DNA of 64,000 bases from Yersinia frederiksenii ATCC 33641 (GCF_000754805.1 NZ_KN150731.1:4617642-4681641); one strand, 5' to 3'. Shown: positions 9,534 through 20,298, numbered from the stretch's first letter. A program made the numbers and translations. Notes: generated by a model not told the origin, from the letters alone.

Positions 9534-10328
9534 ATGAAAAAAGCACTGTTGGTGATCAGTTTTGGCACCAGTTATGAACAAACCCGGCAAAAAAATATTG
9601 ATACCTGTGAGCAGCAACTCGCTGCCGCCTACAGCGACCGTGATGTATTTCGCGCTTTTACCTCGGAAATGATCATCCGCAAGCTGCGCAACCGCGATGG
9701 CTTGTTGATTAATAACCCTCGAGAGGCACTAAAACTCTTGGCTGAGCAGGGTTATCAGGATGTGGCTATTCAATCCCTGCATGTGATTAATGGCGATGAA
9801 TACGAGAAAGTGGCCAATGAAGTTCGTGCTTTCAGTGACTGTTTCCATCACTTGGTGTTAGGCACTCCGCTGCTGAGCAGTTTTGCCGATTACCAGCAAT
9901 TGCTGGTGGCGCTGCAAGCACAAATGCCGCCGTTGGCCGTCGATGAGCGTGTGGTATTTATGGGGCACGGTGCCAGTCATTATGCCTTCTCGGCTTATGC
10001 CTGCCTTGACCATTTAATGACGTCACTGAACTTCCCGGCGCTAGTCGGGGCGGTTGAAAGCTACCCGGAAATCAGCCATATCATCACTCGGTTACAACAG
10101 CAGGGCGTGCGCAAAGTGCATTTAATGCCATTGATGCTGGTAGCGGGTGATCACGCCATCAATGACATGGCTTCTGATGAGCCGGATTCGTGGCGATCAC
10201 AGCTGGAAGTCGCGGGGATTAGCGCCCAGTCATGGCTGCAAGGATTGGGTGAAAACCCATTGATTCGCCAGATGTTTGTTGAGCATTTAGACCATGCTTT
10301 ACAACAAAAACAGCAGGAGGCAGCGTAA
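9534..10328 (+). CDS. cbiK: Sirohydrochlorin cobaltochelatase
   Basis: CbiK inserts Co(II) into sirohydrochlorin, committing it to the anaerobic B12 route. The 264-residue length and the sequence match the CbiK type, not the short CbiX. The two metal-site histidines are visible in MGHGASHYAFSAYACLDH (His near 145) and LVAGDHAINDMASDE (His near 207). There is no signal peptide, so it is the cytoplasmic form. AGGA precedes the ATG. The TAATG overlap with cbiL follows. Confidence 0.96.
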   Translation: MKKALLVISFGTSYEQTRQKNIDTCEQQLAAAYSDRDVFRAFTSEMIIRKLRNRDGLLINNPREALKLLAEQGYQDVAIQSLHVINGDEYEKVANEVRAFSDCFHHLVLGTPLLSSFADYQQLLVALQAQMPPLAVDERVVFMGHGASHYAFSAYACLDHLMTSLNFPALVGAVESYPEISHIITRLQQQGVRKVHLMPLMLVAGDHAINDMASDEPDSWRSQLEVAGISAQSWLQGLGENPLIRQMFVEHLDHALQQKQQEAA

Positions 10329-11038
10329 TGAGCGGCAGACTTTATGCATTGGGGGTGGGTCCCGGAGCGAGTGATTTAATTACTGTGCGTGCCGCGCGGC
10401 TCGTCGCCCAACTTGATGTGCTGTATGCCCCCGCCGGGCGTAAAGGCGGTGACAGCCTGGCCTTGTCTATTGTGCGCGAGTATTTATCGCCCAACACCGA
10501 AATACGCACCTGCCATTTCCCGATGAGTGCTGATGATAGTGAAAAACAAGCGGTTTGGGATGAGGTGGCGCAGCAGTTACAGGCGGAAGTCGCTAAAGGC
10601 CGTCAGGTCGGATTTATCACCCTCGGCGATGCCATGTTATTTAGCACTTGGGTATTTTTACTGGAACGCATTGGTCGGCCCGATTGGTTGGAAATTGTAC
10701 CGGGCGTGACCTCCTTTGCGGCAATAGCCTCGCGTGCAGCTTTACCGCTGGCAATGGAACAGCAATCACTGGCCATTATGTCTTGCACGGCTCCGGAAGC
10801 GGAGCTAGAGCGGGCATTGCGTGACCACGACTGCGTGGTATTGATGAAGGTTTATGGCCGCTTTGCCCAAATACAAGCGCTGTTGGCGCGGTTGAATCTG
10901 TTCCCGCATGCATTGTTGATGTCGGAAGCCTCATTACCGGGGGAAGTGTGCTGGCGACAATTAGATACCGTTGCTCCTGACCAGTCACTGCCCTATTTCT
11001 CGACTATTTTAGTGAATAAACAACAGGTTATTAGTTAA
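10328..11038 (+). CDS. cbiL: Cobalt-precorrin-2 C20-methyltransferase
   Basis: CbiL adds the C-20 methyl, the first methylation after cobalt insertion. The 236-residue protein has LYALGVGPGASDLITVRAAR, the FITLGDAMLFSTW SAM loop and IVPGVTSFAAIASRA. The gene ends 106 bases before cbiM, the longest gap within the operon. That gap holds a GTTAATTAAC palindrome and a small ACGAG/CTCGT hairpin but no terminator. Confidence 0.96.
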   Translation: MSGRLYALGVGPGASDLITVRAARLVAQLDVLYAPAGRKGGDSLALSIVREYLSPNTEIRTCHFPMSADDSEKQAVWDEVAQQLQAEVAKGRQVGFITLGDAMLFSTWVFLLERIGRPDWLEIVPGVTSFAAIASRAALPLAMEQQSLAIMSCTAPEAELERALRDHDCVVLMKVYGRFAQIQALLARLNLFPHALLMSEASLPGEVCWRQLDTVAPDQSLPYFSTILVNKQQVIS

Positions 11039-11144
11039 AGGCTGGGTTAATTAACTTAACAATACATTCCCAGATTAATTGGCATTGTCAACCACGAGTA
11101 TATCTCGTCACGACATCAAGTAAGAAGGGGATAAGGGGTTACCG

Positions 11145-11882
11145 ATGGAAATGGAAAAGCAGCTAAAGAAACTCTCGTTAACTGGGGTTGCCATGGCAAT
11201 CTTGCTAACGCTGGCACCGAATGATGTTTTTGCTATGCATATTATGGAAGGCTTTTTACCACCGATGTGGGCACTGGCCTGGTGGATACTGTTCTTACCC
11301 TGCCTGTTTATGGGGCTGGTTCGTTTGAAACAGATTGTCGCTGAAGACAGCAATCAAAAAGTCCTGCTGGCATTGTGTGGTGCCTTTATTTTCGTGCTGT
11401 CCGCGCTAAAAATTCCTTCAGTTACCGGCAGTTGCTCTCATCCGACCGGTGTTGGGTTGGCGGTTATCCTATTTGGGCCGGTAGTAGTGGCCGTCTTGGG
11501 GGCCATTGTGCTGTTGTTCCAGGCTCTGTTACTGGCACACGGCGGGTTGACGACTCTGGGGGCGAATGGCATGTCGATGGCGGTCATTGGGCCGGTAGTC
11601 GGTTATCTGGTATGGAAAATGGCCTGCAAAGCAGGATTACGCCGTGATGTCGGGGTATTTCTGTGTGCCATGTTAGCGGATTTAACCACTTACTTTGTCA
11701 CCTCGGTACAGCTAGGTTTAGCTTTCCCCGACCCGCAATTTGGTGCCAGCGGCTCAATTATTAAATTTATGGGGGTGTTCTGCATTACCCAGATCCCGAT
11801 TGCCATTGCCGAAGGTTTGCTGACGGTGATGATTTACGACCAGTTAACCAAACGCAAACTTATCACCGCGGAGACTCACTAA
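11145..11882 (+). CDS. cbiM: Cobalt ECF transporter, CbiM S-component
   Basis: CbiM is the substrate-binding membrane subunit of the CbiMNQO cobalt importer. The 245-residue protein has a cleavable signal (residues 1 to about 28) ending in VFA, so the mature N terminus is [10 protein letters not shown], whose Met and His bind cobalt. Further blocks are [35 protein letters not shown] and the multi-helix C-terminal half. A GA-rich Shine-Dalgarno stretch precedes the ATG. It begins the transporter block and lies 1 base before cbiN. Confidence 0.96.
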   Translation: MEMEKQLKKLSLTGVAMAILLTLAPNDVFAMHIMEGFLPPMWALAWWILFLPCLFMGLVRLKQIVAEDSNQKVLLALCGAFIFVLSALKIPSVTGSCSHPTGVGLAVILFGPVVVAVLGAIVLLFQALLLAHGGLTTLGANGMSMAVIGPVVGYLVWKMACKAGLRRDVGVFLCAMLADLTTYFVTSVQLGLAFPDPQFGASGSIIKFMGVFCITQIPIAIAEGLLTVMIYDQLTKRKLITAETH

Positions 11883-11883
11883 C

Positions 11884-12165
11884 ATGAAAAAGACGCTTAT
11901 TCTGCTGGCGATGGTTATCGCCCTGGTTATATTGCCATTCTTTATCAATCATGGTGGTGAATACGGCGGCTCGGACGGTGAAGCTGAAACCTTGATTCAA
12001 GTGACAGCGCCACATTATAAACCTTGGTTCCAACCCTTGTATGAACCGGCCAGTGGCGAGATTGAAAGTCTATTGTTCACCTTGCAAGGCAGTATTGGTG
12101 CGGCGGTGATCTTCTATATCTTGGGCTATTACCGGGGGAAACGCGGTGAGCATGCTGGGGATTGA
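11884..12165 (+). CDS. cbiN: Cobalt ECF transporter auxiliary protein CbiN
   Basis: The 93-residue protein has two membrane helices (about residues 5-20 and 66-84) flanking a periplasmic loop with the family signature GGEYGGSDGEAE. CbiN stimulates CbiM activity and is characteristic of the cobalt form of this importer, as opposed to the nickel NikM(N)QO form. It overlaps cbiQ by 14 bases. Confidence 0.95.
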   Translation: MKKTLILLAMVIALVILPFFINHGGEYGGSDGEAETLIQVTAPHYKPWFQPLYEPASGEIESLLFTLQGSIGAAVIFYILGYYRGKRGEHAGD

Positions 12166-12829
12166 TAAACTAAGTTATCAAAGCCGCTGGCGGCAGGCCG
12201 ACCCGATGGGAAAACTGGTGCTATATGGGGTTTTCCTACTGTTAGCCATGCTCAGCCCACCGATGTATCAGGCGCTGTTGCTGGTATTTATCGCCGGGTT
12301 GACATGCTATCTGCTGCGGGTTGGTCCACGCCGTTATCTGCGCTGGCTGGCGATACCGCTCTCTTTTCTGTTGGTAGGCTTGGTCACCATTGTGTTATCC
12401 CTCTCCCGTCAGCCGGAGAGTCTGTGGTGGGGAGTACAGATTGGTCATTGGTGGCTGGGGATTGATAGGGTTGGGTTGGAGACCGCCAACCAAACACTGT
12501 GGCGCAGCCTGGCGGCATTGGCGGCAACTTTCTGGTTTGTACTAAATACGCCATTTCCACAACTCATTCAGATACTGAAACGTTGCCATGCTCCGCGTTT
12601 GCTGACCGAGCAAATCCTACTGACCTGGCGTTTTATCTTTATCTTGCTTGAAGAGGCGGCAGCTATTCACCATGCGCAGTCTCTGCGATTTGGTTATATC
12701 TCACTGCGAACTGGCTACCACTCGCTGGCAATGCTGGTCAGCATGCTATTTACCCGGGTGATGATTCGCTATCAACAGATGGTTATCTCACTGGATATGA
12801 AACTTTATCAGGGTGATTTCCACCTGTAA
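12152..12829 (+). CDS. cbiQ: Cobalt ECF transporter T-component CbiQ
   Basis: CbiQ is the transmembrane coupling protein between CbiM and the CbiO ATPase. The 225-residue protein starts LGIDKLSYQSRW as in Salmonella, has about five membrane helices, and carries the coupling-helix motifs with the Ala-Arg-Gly-like pattern near LRFGYISLRTGYHSLAM. The ATG at 12152 is preferred to a GTG at 12146: it matches the family N terminus and has GGTGAG upstream. Confidence 0.94.
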   Translation: MLGIDKLSYQSRWRQADPMGKLVLYGVFLLLAMLSPPMYQALLLVFIAGLTCYLLRVGPRRYLRWLAIPLSFLLVGLVTIVLSLSRQPESLWWGVQIGHWWLGIDRVGLETANQTLWRSLAALAATFWFVLNTPFPQLIQILKRCHAPRLLTEQILLTWRFIFILLEEAAAIHHAQSLRFGYISLRTGYHSLAMLVSMLFTRVMIRYQQMVISLDMKLYQGDFHL

Positions 12830-12840
12830 GGCAGGATTTG

Positions 12841-13656
12841 ATGTTAGCCACCCAACAGTTAGGTTTCAGCTATCAGGATGAACAGGTATTGCATGATTTG
12901 ACACTGGATTTCAGTCAGCATGCAGTCACCGGCGTCTTAGGCGCTAATGGCTGTGGTAAATCGACGCTGTTTATGAACCTGACCGGCATCCTGCAACCCC
13001 AACAGGGGGCCGTGTTGTGGCAAGGTGAACCGCTCAGTTACAAAAAGCCCCATCTTCGTGAGCTACGCCAGCGGGTGACCACGGTTTTTCAGGACCCAGA
13101 ACAGCAAATTTTTTATACCGATATCGACAGTGATATTGCTTTTAGCTTACGCAATCTTGGTATGCCGGAAGCCATCATCGCCGAGCGAGTTGACCGGGCG
13201 CTGACCTTGGTCGATGCGCAAAGCTTTCGCCACAAATCTATTCAACATCTGAGTCACGGGCAGAAAAAACGTGTGGCGATCGCCGGTGCGTTGGTGATGG
13301 AAGCGGAGTACCTGCTGTTGGACGAACCCACCGCCGGACTAGACCCTGCGGGGCGGCAGCACATGATTACTATTATTGAACGCATTGTCGCGGAGGGAAA
13401 ACGAGTTATTCTCTCCAGCCATGATATCGATTTGATTTATAAGGTTTGTGATTATCTTTATGTCTTATCACATGGTCGTCTGATGATTGCGGGTGAAACA
13501 ACCGAGGTGTTTCTGCAACAGGATAAACTGCAAGCCGCCGGGCTGGTTCAGCCGTGGTTGGTGAAAATGCACAGTGAGCTGGGTTTGCCTCTGTGCAAAA
13601 CCGAAGAACAATTATTTGCGCTGATGCGTCAGCGCGAAGCGGAGGAAGTGCAATGA
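12841..13656 (+). CDS. cbiO: Cobalt ECF transporter ATPase CbiO
   Basis: The 271-residue ABC ATPase energises cobalt uptake. Walker [10 protein letters not shown] (about residues 36-44), Q-loop [20 protein letters not shown] typical of ECF ATPases, signature LSHGQKKR, Walker [14 protein letters not shown] and the H-loop SSHDIDL are all intact. The ATG at 12841 is chosen over an in-frame TTG one codon earlier. The stop overlaps the cbiP ATG. Confidence 0.96.
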   Translation: MLATQQLGFSYQDEQVLHDLTLDFSQHAVTGVLGANGCGKSTLFMNLTGILQPQQGAVLWQGEPLSYKKPHLRELRQRVTTVFQDPEQQIFYTDIDSDIAFSLRNLGMPEAIIAERVDRALTLVDAQSFRHKSIQHLSHGQKKRVAIAGALVMEAEYLLLDEPTAGLDPAGRQHMITIIERIVAEGKRVILSSHDIDLIYKVCDYLYVLSHGRLMIAGETTEVFLQQDKLQAAGLVQPWLVKMHSELGLPLCKTEEQLFALMRQREAEEVQ

Positions 13657-15206
13657 GTCAGTCTGCGATGAAGTTATCGATAATGGTGCAAGGCACGGCA
13701 TCGGATGTCGGTAAAAGTGTGTTAGTGGCAGGGCTATGCCGCATTTTTATGCAAGATGGTTATCGCAGCGCACCCTTTAAATCGCAGAATATGGCACTCA
13801 ATTCGGGTATTACGCCGCAAGGTGAAGAGATGGGGCGCGCGCAGATTTTTCAAGCGGAAGCGGCCGGAATTGTACCGGATGTCCGTATGAATCCGGTTCT
13901 TCTCAAGCCTACCAGTGACCGCAAGGCGCAAGTGGTATTGATGGGCAAAGTCGCCTGCAATATGGATGCAGTGGAATACCATCAGTATAAACCACAGTTG
14001 CAACAGCAAATCAGCGAGGTTTACCACAGCCTGGCCCGCGAGTATGACATCATGGTGCTGGAAGGGGCGGGAAGCCCGGCAGAAATTAACCTGCGCGACC
14101 GTGATATCGTCAATATGGGTATGGCTGCGCTAGCCGATGCGCCTGTTTTATTAGTGGCTGATATCGATCGCGGCGGTGTCTTTGCGTCTATCTATGGCAC
14201 ATTGGCACTATTACATCCTCATGAGAAAGCGCGGGTCAAAGGGGTCATCATCAACAAGTTTCGCGGGGATATCGCGCTACTGAAACCCGGTTTAGAGCAG
14301 ATTGAAGCTCTGACCGATGTACCTGTTTTAGGTGTGATGCCGTGGCTGGATATTGATTTGGAAGATGAAGATGGCGTAGCGCTGCAAAATGGGAAATATC
14401 AAGGGGCGGCGGAAAAGGCACTGGATATTGCGGTGATCCGCCTGCCACATATTGCCAACTTTACCGATTTTAATGCACTGGCCGCCCAGCCAGATGTGCG
14501 CCTGCGTTATGTTTCTCACCCCTCGGCTTTGGGCCAGCCGGATCTGATTATCTTGCCGGGCAGCAAAAACACGCTGGGTGATTTGCAATGGCTGCACCAT
14601 TGCGGGCTGGCGGCTGCATTGCTGGCGCAACATCAAGAAAATGTGCCAGTTATTGGTATTTGTGGCGGCTATCAAATGTTGGGTAAACGGATTATTGATG
14701 GCGTGGAGTCAGGTCTGGATCAAATGGATGGCTTGGGGTTATTGGATGTCGAAACCCAGTTTGCACAAGAGAAAGTCACCACTCGGGTGAGTGGTTATTG
14801 TCAGGCTGACTTGCCGGGAATGCTAAAGAGTTGTAATGAGCAACAACTGGAAGGTTATGAAATCCACATGGGAGTATCCCATCTGGGGGCCGGTGCCACG
14901 CCCTTTGCGCGTTTGACATTACGTAACGGGCAGGCGGAGCAGTGGGTGGATGGCGCGGTGAATACCGAGGGCTCGGTATTGGGTAGCTATATTCATGGTT
15001 TGTTCGACCGCCACCAATTTACTCGGGCACTGCTGGATAATTTGCGGCAACGTAAAGGGCTCCCTGCCTTTGACGGTGAGACGGTAGATTATGCTGAGCA
15101 CAAGCAACAACAGTTTGATATTCTGGCCGAACAGATGCGGCAGCATATTGATATTGATAAGATTTTAACCTTAATGAAAACACATCAACAGGAGCGCGCA
15201 CAGTGA
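13653..15206 (+). CDS. cbiP: Adenosylcobyric acid synthase (glutamine-hydrolysing)
   Basis: CbiP (CobQ) amidates the b, d, e and g side chains of adenosylcobyrinate a,c-diamide. The 517-residue protein has the ATPase block [20 protein letters not shown] at the N terminus, [31 protein letters not shown], and a C-terminal amidotransferase domain with the nucleophile in [12 protein letters not shown] and the late YIHGLFD. The ATG at 13653 overlaps the cbiO stop; upstream starts would run back into cbiO. Confidence 0.97.
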   Translation: MSQSAMKLSIMVQGTASDVGKSVLVAGLCRIFMQDGYRSAPFKSQNMALNSGITPQGEEMGRAQIFQAEAAGIVPDVRMNPVLLKPTSDRKAQVVLMGKVACNMDAVEYHQYKPQLQQQISEVYHSLAREYDIMVLEGAGSPAEINLRDRDIVNMGMAALADAPVLLVADIDRGGVFASIYGTLALLHPHEKARVKGVIINKFRGDIALLKPGLEQIEALTDVPVLGVMPWLDIDLEDEDGVALQNGKYQGAAEKALDIAVIRLPHIANFTDFNALAAQPDVRLRYVSHPSALGQPDLIILPGSKNTLGDLQWLHHCGLAAALLAQHQENVPVIGICGGYQMLGKRIIDGVESGLDQMDGLGLLDVETQFAQEKVTTRVSGYCQADLPGMLKSCNEQQLEGYEIHMGVSHLGAGATPFARLTLRNGQAEQWVDGAVNTEGSVLGSYIHGLFDRHQFTRALLDNLRQRKGLPAFDGETVDYAEHKQQQFDILAEQMRQHIDIDKILTLMKTHQQERAQ

Positions 15207-15748
15207 TTCTGATTACCGGAGGGGCGCGCAGTGGCAAGAGTTCTCTGGCGGAACGCCTGGCAGCGCAAGCGGGTGAACGGGTATTTTATATCGCCACTTC
15301 GGTGGTCACTGATGCTGAAATGGCTGAACGAGTGGCACTACATCGCGCTAGTCGCCCGGCACACTGGCGCACTTGGGAAGGGTATCGCCACCTCGGCGCA
15401 GTGCTAGATAAGCAAGTCGAACCCGGTGAGGTGGTCATGCTGGAGTGTATTACCACTCTTATCACCAATCTGCTGTTTGAGTTGGCGGGTGATACTCCGC
15501 CGGAGCAGATGGATTTTGCCTCGCTCGAAGTGGAGATTGGGCAACAAATTACCGATCTGCTGGCAGCTTGTGCGCGTAGCCGTGCGCCTGTTTATCTCGT
15601 CACCAATGAATTGGGGATGGGGATTGTGCCGGAGAACCGTTTGGCGCGGCACTTTCGTGATATTGCGGGCCGGGTAAATCAGCGTTTGGCGGCGGCGGCC
15701 AATGAAGTGTTTTTAGTGGTTTCTGGCATTGAGGTAAAGATTAAATGA
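15203..15748 (+). CDS. cobU: Adenosylcobinamide kinase / guanylyltransferase
   Basis: CobU phosphorylates adenosylcobinamide and attaches GMP, starting nucleotide-loop assembly. The 181-residue protein begins [12 protein letters not shown] (P-loop) and has VFYIATS, the conserved [13 protein letters not shown] containing the guanylylated histidine, [12 protein letters not shown] and [23 protein letters not shown]. The start is GTG at 15203, sharing GTGA with the cbiP stop. No other start would keep the P-loop close to the N terminus. Confidence 0.96.
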   Translation: MILITGGARSGKSSLAERLAAQAGERVFYIATSVVTDAEMAERVALHRASRPAHWRTWEGYRHLGAVLDKQVEPGEVVMLECITTLITNLLFELAGDTPPEQMDFASLEVEIGQQITDLLAACARSRAPVYLVTNELGMGIVPENRLARHFRDIAGRVNQRLAAAANEVFLVVSGIEVKIK

Positions 15749-16491
15749 GTCTGCGACTATTTCTCGCAACATTGCAGTTTATGACCCGCATTCCGGTGCC
15801 TGAGCGCTGGACACAAGGGCTGGCGATGGATAATTACGAGCGCGGTATTGTGGGTTTCCCCTTCATCGGCCTGATTGTCGGCGTAATCGGTGGGGGCGTA
15901 TTTACCTTATTGGCACCTTGGTGTGGAGTGCCGCTGGCAGCGCTGGGTTATGTCTTGGCACTGGCTCTGATTACTGGCGCTTTTCACCTCGATGGGTTGG
16001 CAGATACCTGCGATGGAGTATTTTCGGCGCGTAAGCGTGAGCAGATGCTGGAGATCATGCGCGACAGCCGGCTCGGTACTAACGGCGGTTTAGCACTGAT
16101 TTTTATCGTAGTAGCAAAAGTTTTAGTGGTCAGTGAGCTAGCGCTGCGTGATGTGTCGATGTTTGCCATGTTGACGGTGGCCTCGGTGGTCGGGCGCACG
16201 GTGATTGTCCTGCTGATGTACCGCCAGCGCTATGCCCGTGAAGGTAATGGGTTGGGCAATATTTATATCGGCAAAGTCACCGGCCGACAAACGGCAGTGA
16301 CCTTGGCTGGTGGCGCGCTATTAACTCTGTTAATTGGTCACAGTGCGGCGGTATGGGCGCTGGTGATAACCATGGTGGTCGTGCTGCTATTGGCAACCTA
16401 TCTGCGCCGTCGTTTAGGTGGGCAAACCGGTGACACACTGGGTGCAGCGGCTGAAATGGGTGAATTAGTGTTCTTGCTGGCGCTGTTGTAA
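15745..16491 (+). CDS. cobS: Cobalamin (5'-phosphate) synthase, membrane protein
   Basis: CobS joins AdoCbi-GDP to alpha-ribazole (phosphate) in the inner membrane. The 248-residue protein starts [16 protein letters not shown] and has the acidic [16 protein letters not shown] motif, the [10 protein letters not shown] block and five or more membrane helices. The ATGA overlap with cobU couples the genes. In Salmonella cobT follows cobS directly; here cobC lies between them. Confidence 0.96.
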   Translation: MSLRLFLATLQFMTRIPVPERWTQGLAMDNYERGIVGFPFIGLIVGVIGGGVFTLLAPWCGVPLAALGYVLALALITGAFHLDGLADTCDGVFSARKREQMLEIMRDSRLGTNGGLALIFIVVAKVLVVSELALRDVSMFAMLTVASVVGRTVIVLLMYRQRYAREGNGLGNIYIGKVTGRQTAVTLAGGALLTLLIGHSAAVWALVITMVVVLLLATYLRRRLGGQTGDTLGAAAEMGELVFLLALL

Positions 16492-16511
16492 TCACTATTT
16501 ATGGAGTGTGT

Positions 16512-17147
16512 ATGCGACTTTTTTTGGTGCGCCATGGGCAAACTGAAGCCAATCTGCGCGGTGTTTTTTGCGGTCTGACTGATTTGGCTCTCACCCCACA
16601 GGGGGTGGAACAGGCCGCAGAGGTTGCGGGCAGACTAGCCAATGTGGATTTCGCACAAGGTGTCAGCAGCCAACTCTTGCGCGCCCGCCATACCGCCGAT
16701 ATCGTGCTGGCTGGCCATCAATTAAATGCCAGCATTGATAACCAATTGAATGAAATGCATTTTGGTGAGTGGGAGATGCGCCATCACCATGATTTACAAC
16801 GTGAAGACCCTGATGCGTGGGCGGCATGGGTGGCAGACTGGCAGCAAGCCAGCCCCACCGGCGGGGAGTCTTTTTCACAATTTTCAGCCCGGGTGGAAGA
16901 GGTGGTTCAGTCTCTGCTATCCACATCGAGCAACTCACCACAACATTCAGATAATAATCAGTTACTGGTAGCCCATCAGGGAGTTTTAAGTCTGATGTTA
17001 GCGCGCTTGTTGGCTATGCCAGCGGCAGCTATGTGGCATTTCCATTTTGAACAGGGGGCATACAGCGTGTTGGATATCCATGATGGATTTGTCACGCTGC
17101 GTGCGTTTAACAGCCGGGCTGTTTGGCAGCCCGCAACCAGAGATTAA
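16512..17147 (+). CDS. cobC: Alpha-ribazole phosphatase
   Basis: CobC removes the phosphate from alpha-ribazole-5'-phosphate or from adenosylcobalamin-5'-phosphate. The 211-residue protein is a histidine-phosphatase-superfamily enzyme with the catalytic [17 protein letters not shown] near the N terminus, [16 protein letters not shown] and [17 protein letters not shown]. The ATG at 16512 is preferred to a GTG at 16506, because GGAG at 16503-16506 is the ribosome-binding site and overlaps that GTG. In Salmonella cobC lies outside the cob operon, so its place between cobS and cobT is a difference. Confidence 0.94.
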   Translation: MRLFLVRHGQTEANLRGVFCGLTDLALTPQGVEQAAEVAGRLANVDFAQGVSSQLLRARHTADIVLAGHQLNASIDNQLNEMHFGEWEMRHHHDLQREDPDAWAAWVADWQQASPTGGESFSQFSARVEEVVQSLLSTSSNSPQHSDNNQLLVAHQGVLSLMLARLLAMPAAAMWHFHFEQGAYSVLDIHDGFVTLRAFNSRAVWQPATRD

Positions 17148-17151
17148 ACCC

Positions 17152-18210
17152 ATGCAAACACTTTCATCAGTCCTACGTACCATTGCACCGCTCGATAATC
17201 GAGCCATGACCCGCGCTCAACAGCGGCTCGACGGCCTGCTTAAACCCCCTGGTAGCTTAGGCCGTCTGGAGCAGCTAGCTGTCCAATTGGCGGGGATGCG
17301 TGGCCTGTACGGTCATCAAGTTGATCGTAAACAAGTCATTGTTATGGCAGCGGATCATGGCGTTTATCATGAAGGTGTAGCGGTCTCGCCACAGGTAGTG
17401 ACGATGGTCCAGGCACTGAATATGGTGAAAGGCATTACCGGGGTTTGTGTGCTAGCGGCCAATGCCGGTGCCGAAGTGAAAATTGTTGATGTCGGGATCG
17501 ATTGCGACGAGTTACCCGGCGTACTGAATATGAAAGTGGCGCGCGGCAGCGGCAATATTGCCCGTGAAGCGGCAATGACCCGCCAACAGGCCGAAGATTT
17601 GCTGCTAGCCAGTGCCATGCTCACATTGCGACAGGCTGCAGATGGAGTGAAAGTCTTTGCTGTGGGGGAACTGGGAATGGCAAACACCACACCTGCAGCG
17701 GCGATGGTCAGTGTGTTTACCGACAGTGACCCACAACGGGTAGTCGGTATTGGGGCTAATTTCCCTACAGATCAGCTGCATCACAAGGTGGCGGTCGTAC
17801 GACGTGCCATTGAGACCAACCAGCCGGATGCGAGTGATGGCATTGACGTGTTGGCTAAAGTGGGGGGCTTTGACCTGGTGGGTATGACTGGAGTGATGCT
17901 GGGGGCTGCGGCTGCCGGGTTACCAGTTATTTTGGATGGTTTTCTCTCTTATGCATCGGCGCTGGCTGCTTGTCGCATTGCGCCGGGTGTCCGTGATTAT
18001 CTGATTCCTTCGCATTTGTCGGCAGAAAAGGGCGCGGTGATTGCATTGAACCACTTACAACTTGAGCCTTACTTGCAAATGGGCATGAGATTAGGCGAGG
18101 GCAGCGGCGCGGCACTTGCCATGCATTTAGTGGATGCGGCCTGCGCGATGTACAACAATATGGGGTCGTTGGCGGAGAGTAATATTGAGTTGCCAGTATC
18201 AGGATCATAG
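17152..18210 (+). CDS. cobT: Nicotinate-nucleotide-dimethylbenzimidazole phosphoribosyltransferase
   Basis: CobT makes alpha-ribazole phosphate from NaMN and the lower-ligand base. The 352-residue protein has the [18 protein letters not shown] opening, [19 protein letters not shown], the [14 protein letters not shown] loop and, near the C terminus, [13 protein letters not shown] with the catalytic glutamate. The ATG at 17152 lies four bases after the cobC stop and gives the family N terminus; longer starts fall inside cobC. Last gene of the operon. Confidence 0.96.
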   Translation: MQTLSSVLRTIAPLDNRAMTRAQQRLDGLLKPPGSLGRLEQLAVQLAGMRGLYGHQVDRKQVIVMAADHGVYHEGVAVSPQVVTMVQALNMVKGITGVCVLAANAGAEVKIVDVGIDCDELPGVLNMKVARGSGNIAREAAMTRQQAEDLLLASAMLTLRQAADGVKVFAVGELGMANTTPAAAMVSVFTDSDPQRVVGIGANFPTDQLHHKVAVVRRAIETNQPDASDGIDVLAKVGGFDLVGMTGVMLGAAAAGLPVILDGFLSYASALAACRIAPGVRDYLIPSHLSAEKGAVIALNHLQLEPYLQMGMRLGEGSGAALAMHLVDAACAMYNNMGSLAESNIELPVSGS

Positions 18211-18224
18211 CCCTCTTTATCCTT

Positions 18225-18265
18225 AAAGTTGCAGGGGTGCATTAGCTGCTCAAACCTGCAACTTT
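18225..18265. repeat. Palindromic repeat / hairpin after cobT
   Basis: AAAGTTGCAGG (18225-18235) pairs perfectly with CCTGCAACTTT (18255-18265) around a 19-base loop. No T-run follows, so it is not a typical intrinsic terminator, though it could still protect the 3' end of the cob transcript. The GTTGCAG arm is shared with the repeats near 53310 and 54550, which suggests a degenerate member of the same dispersed family. Confidence 0.6.
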
Positions 18266-18362
18266 GACATATATATATTGGTTTTTACTTATTGAATTAT
18301 CAGATGATGTTACTATTAAAATAATAACTCAGATTAAGTAATAAAATAATTGGATATTGGGT

Positions 18363-19256
18363 ATGCAAAAGCTTCTTTTCTCCGGGCGCATCAATTTAAA
18401 GATGATTCGCTATTTTCTCGTTGTTTCGGAAGAACTGCACTTCGGAAAAGCCGCTGAACGTCTTCATATCTCCCAACCCCCGCTAAGCTTGCAAATTAAA
18501 GAGTTAGAAGATGCCTTAGGATTCCCTTTATTTATACGGGATAGCCGTAACGTGGTGCTAACCTTGGCTGGTGAAATGATGCAGGCAGAAATGAAAGAGG
18601 TTTTCGAGAATATAGAAAACTCATTAAGCCGTGTCTCCTATATTGCTCGTCATGAACAAAGCCACCTGAATATAGGCATCATTGGCTCAGCCCTGTGGCA
18701 TCAGCTATTAGAGAAGTTCAAGAATTTTAAGCAGCTTAATCCTAATACCACCTGGTCGCTACATGAGTTTCCACCCAGTAAGCAATATGACGCATTATTA
18801 AATAAGAAGCTTGATATTGGTTTTTGGCGCTGTGCTTCTTTGGAGCAAAATTCAGCGTTGGTGTATAAACGAGTGGAAAAACAACGCGTAGCCGTCGCGG
18901 TATCTCATGAAAGTGTGTTGGCTGACCGTGCGATACTTTCTCTGAAAGAGTTATCTGGACAAAACCTGATATTCCTCACTTTCACTAACTCCGGCTACTC
19001 TAAAAGTTTATATAATAGCTGCCTGGGTGCGGGTTGTAAGCCGCAGACTATTTATCAATTTGATGAGCCTCAAACCCAGCTGGCATTTGTAAACAGTAAT
19101 CTTGGTATCGCCTTGGTTCCTGAAAGTATGCAGGAAATCCCTTGGCCAAATATCAAATTTATCCCGCTGAAAGAAGAGCTCTCTGCCGATTTATTCGCTG
19201 TTTATCATCCCAGTAGCATGACTCAGGCATTAGAGCGCCTGCTCGATTTATTTTAA
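18363..19256 (+). CDS. xapR: LysR-type regulator, probable XapR
   Basis: The 297-residue protein has an N-terminal winged-helix domain (FLVVSEELHFGKAAERLHISQPPLSLQI) and a LysR effector domain. It resembles E. coli XapR, the xanthosine-responsive activator of xapAB, at both ends: the RYFL.V.EELHFG.AA.RL stretch and the C-terminal EPQT..AF...LGIAL, WP.I.F.PL and ADLF blocks. The xapAB pair lies only 1.2 kb downstream, which supports the name. The ATG at 18363 is chosen; a TTG two codons earlier is less likely. It converges with the EamA gene. Confidence 0.75.
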   Translation: MQKLLFSGRINLKMIRYFLVVSEELHFGKAAERLHISQPPLSLQIKELEDALGFPLFIRDSRNVVLTLAGEMMQAEMKEVFENIENSLSRVSYIARHEQSHLNIGIIGSALWHQLLEKFKNFKQLNPNTTWSLHEFPPSKQYDALLNKKLDIGFWRCASLEQNSALVYKRVEKQRVAVAVSHESVLADRAILSLKELSGQNLIFLTFTNSGYSKSLYNSCLGAGCKPQTIYQFDEPQTQLAFVNSNLGIALVPESMQEIPWPNIKFIPLKEELSADLFAVYHPSSMTQALERLLDLF

Positions 19257-19276
19257 ATGTGCGGTACTAACTAATA

Positions 19277-20158
19277 TCACTTAGCTTTAACCAAAATAGC
19301 CATTGCGATAATCACTAACGCCGCGCCACTGGCTATTTCTTGCCAATTTATTGTCTGTCCTAACATCGCATTAGTCACAATAACTGATAATGGAATAAGA
19401 TACACATAGCCTGATACTTTGGCTGGGGATAGCACAATGCAGGCTTTTTGGAACAAGAAGAAACTCAATGCAGTGGCAAAGGTGGCAAGATAGAAAATAC
19501 CGCTCCATGTGATTAGACTGATATTATGCCATTTAATTTCTGGTAGTTGATAGGCGACCACACAGGTCAGTAATAACGTGGCACAAATTAAACTCCAGCC
19601 AGTCAACACCAGCGCTTGTTCACCGCGATGCAATTTTTTCACCAGGATGGGATTCAGCGCCATACCTAAGCAACCAAACAGAAAGAGATAATCAGAGGGA
19701 ATTAGCGATAATTGCAATAGCTGGGATAAGTCACCTTTAAAAATGATCAATAATGCACCAAAAATACCTATTAATAGTGCAGCGAGCACGGACCATGTGG
19801 ATTTTGAGTTCAATAACACCATGCTCATGATCATGCTCATTAACGGCACGGTGGTGTATAACGCGCTCGAATTTAATGCACTGGTGGTTTGAAGTGAGAA
19901 TATCATACAGGCGAAATAGAGCAGAGGCGGCAGGCTAATCAGAGTATAACGGACTAAGTCGCGATAGTGGGGGAATTTCAGTAACCCCTGACTGACCAGC
20001 AATACTATAAAAAATAGGCTGGCAATCGTATATCTCAACCAGGTGATCACCATTGGCGGTAAGGTATTGCTGATGGTTTCACTGGCAATAAAAGAACCGC
20101 CAAGTAGTGCAGTAAATCCCAGCATCTGCAAATGTGCTTTAAGTATTCTAGTTGTCAT
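19277..20158 (-). CDS. EamA/DMT-family transporter
   Basis: The 293-residue protein has about ten hydrophobic helices in two similar halves, as in the drug/metabolite transporter superfamily, with LLGGSFIASETISNTLPPMVITWLRYTIASLFF-type first-half pattern and a late SPAKVSGYVYLIPLSVIV motif. Such proteins export amino acids, nucleosides or bases. It sits between the xapR-like gene and xapA, so a purine-related substrate is possible but unproven. The ATG at 20158 has AGGT about six bases upstream; an ATG at 20164 and one further up are alternatives. Confidence 0.85.
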   Translation of the reverse strand: MTTRILKAHLQMLGFTALLGGSFIASETISNTLPPMVITWLRYTIASLFFIVLLVSQGLLKFPHYRDLVRYTLISLPPLLYFACMIFSLQTTSALNSSALYTTVPLMSMIMSMVLLNSKSTWSVLAALLIGIFGALLIIFKGDLSQLLQLSLIPSDYLFLFGCLGMALNPILVKKLHRGEQALVLTGWSLICATLLLTCVVAYQLPEIKWHNISLITWSGIFYLATFATALSFFLFQKACIVLSPAKVSGYVYLIPLSVIVTNAMLGQTINWQEIASGAALVIIAMAILVKAK

Positions 20159-20298
20159 GTGCATACCTATTACCATCTTGTGATCGACGATAATTACGTA
20201 GAAATACACTCTCAACCATTACATTTTAAGTATGGATAAGCGGTATTTTAGTATTGGTTGTGTAATTACCCACTACATATGATGAGTTATCCCCTTCG

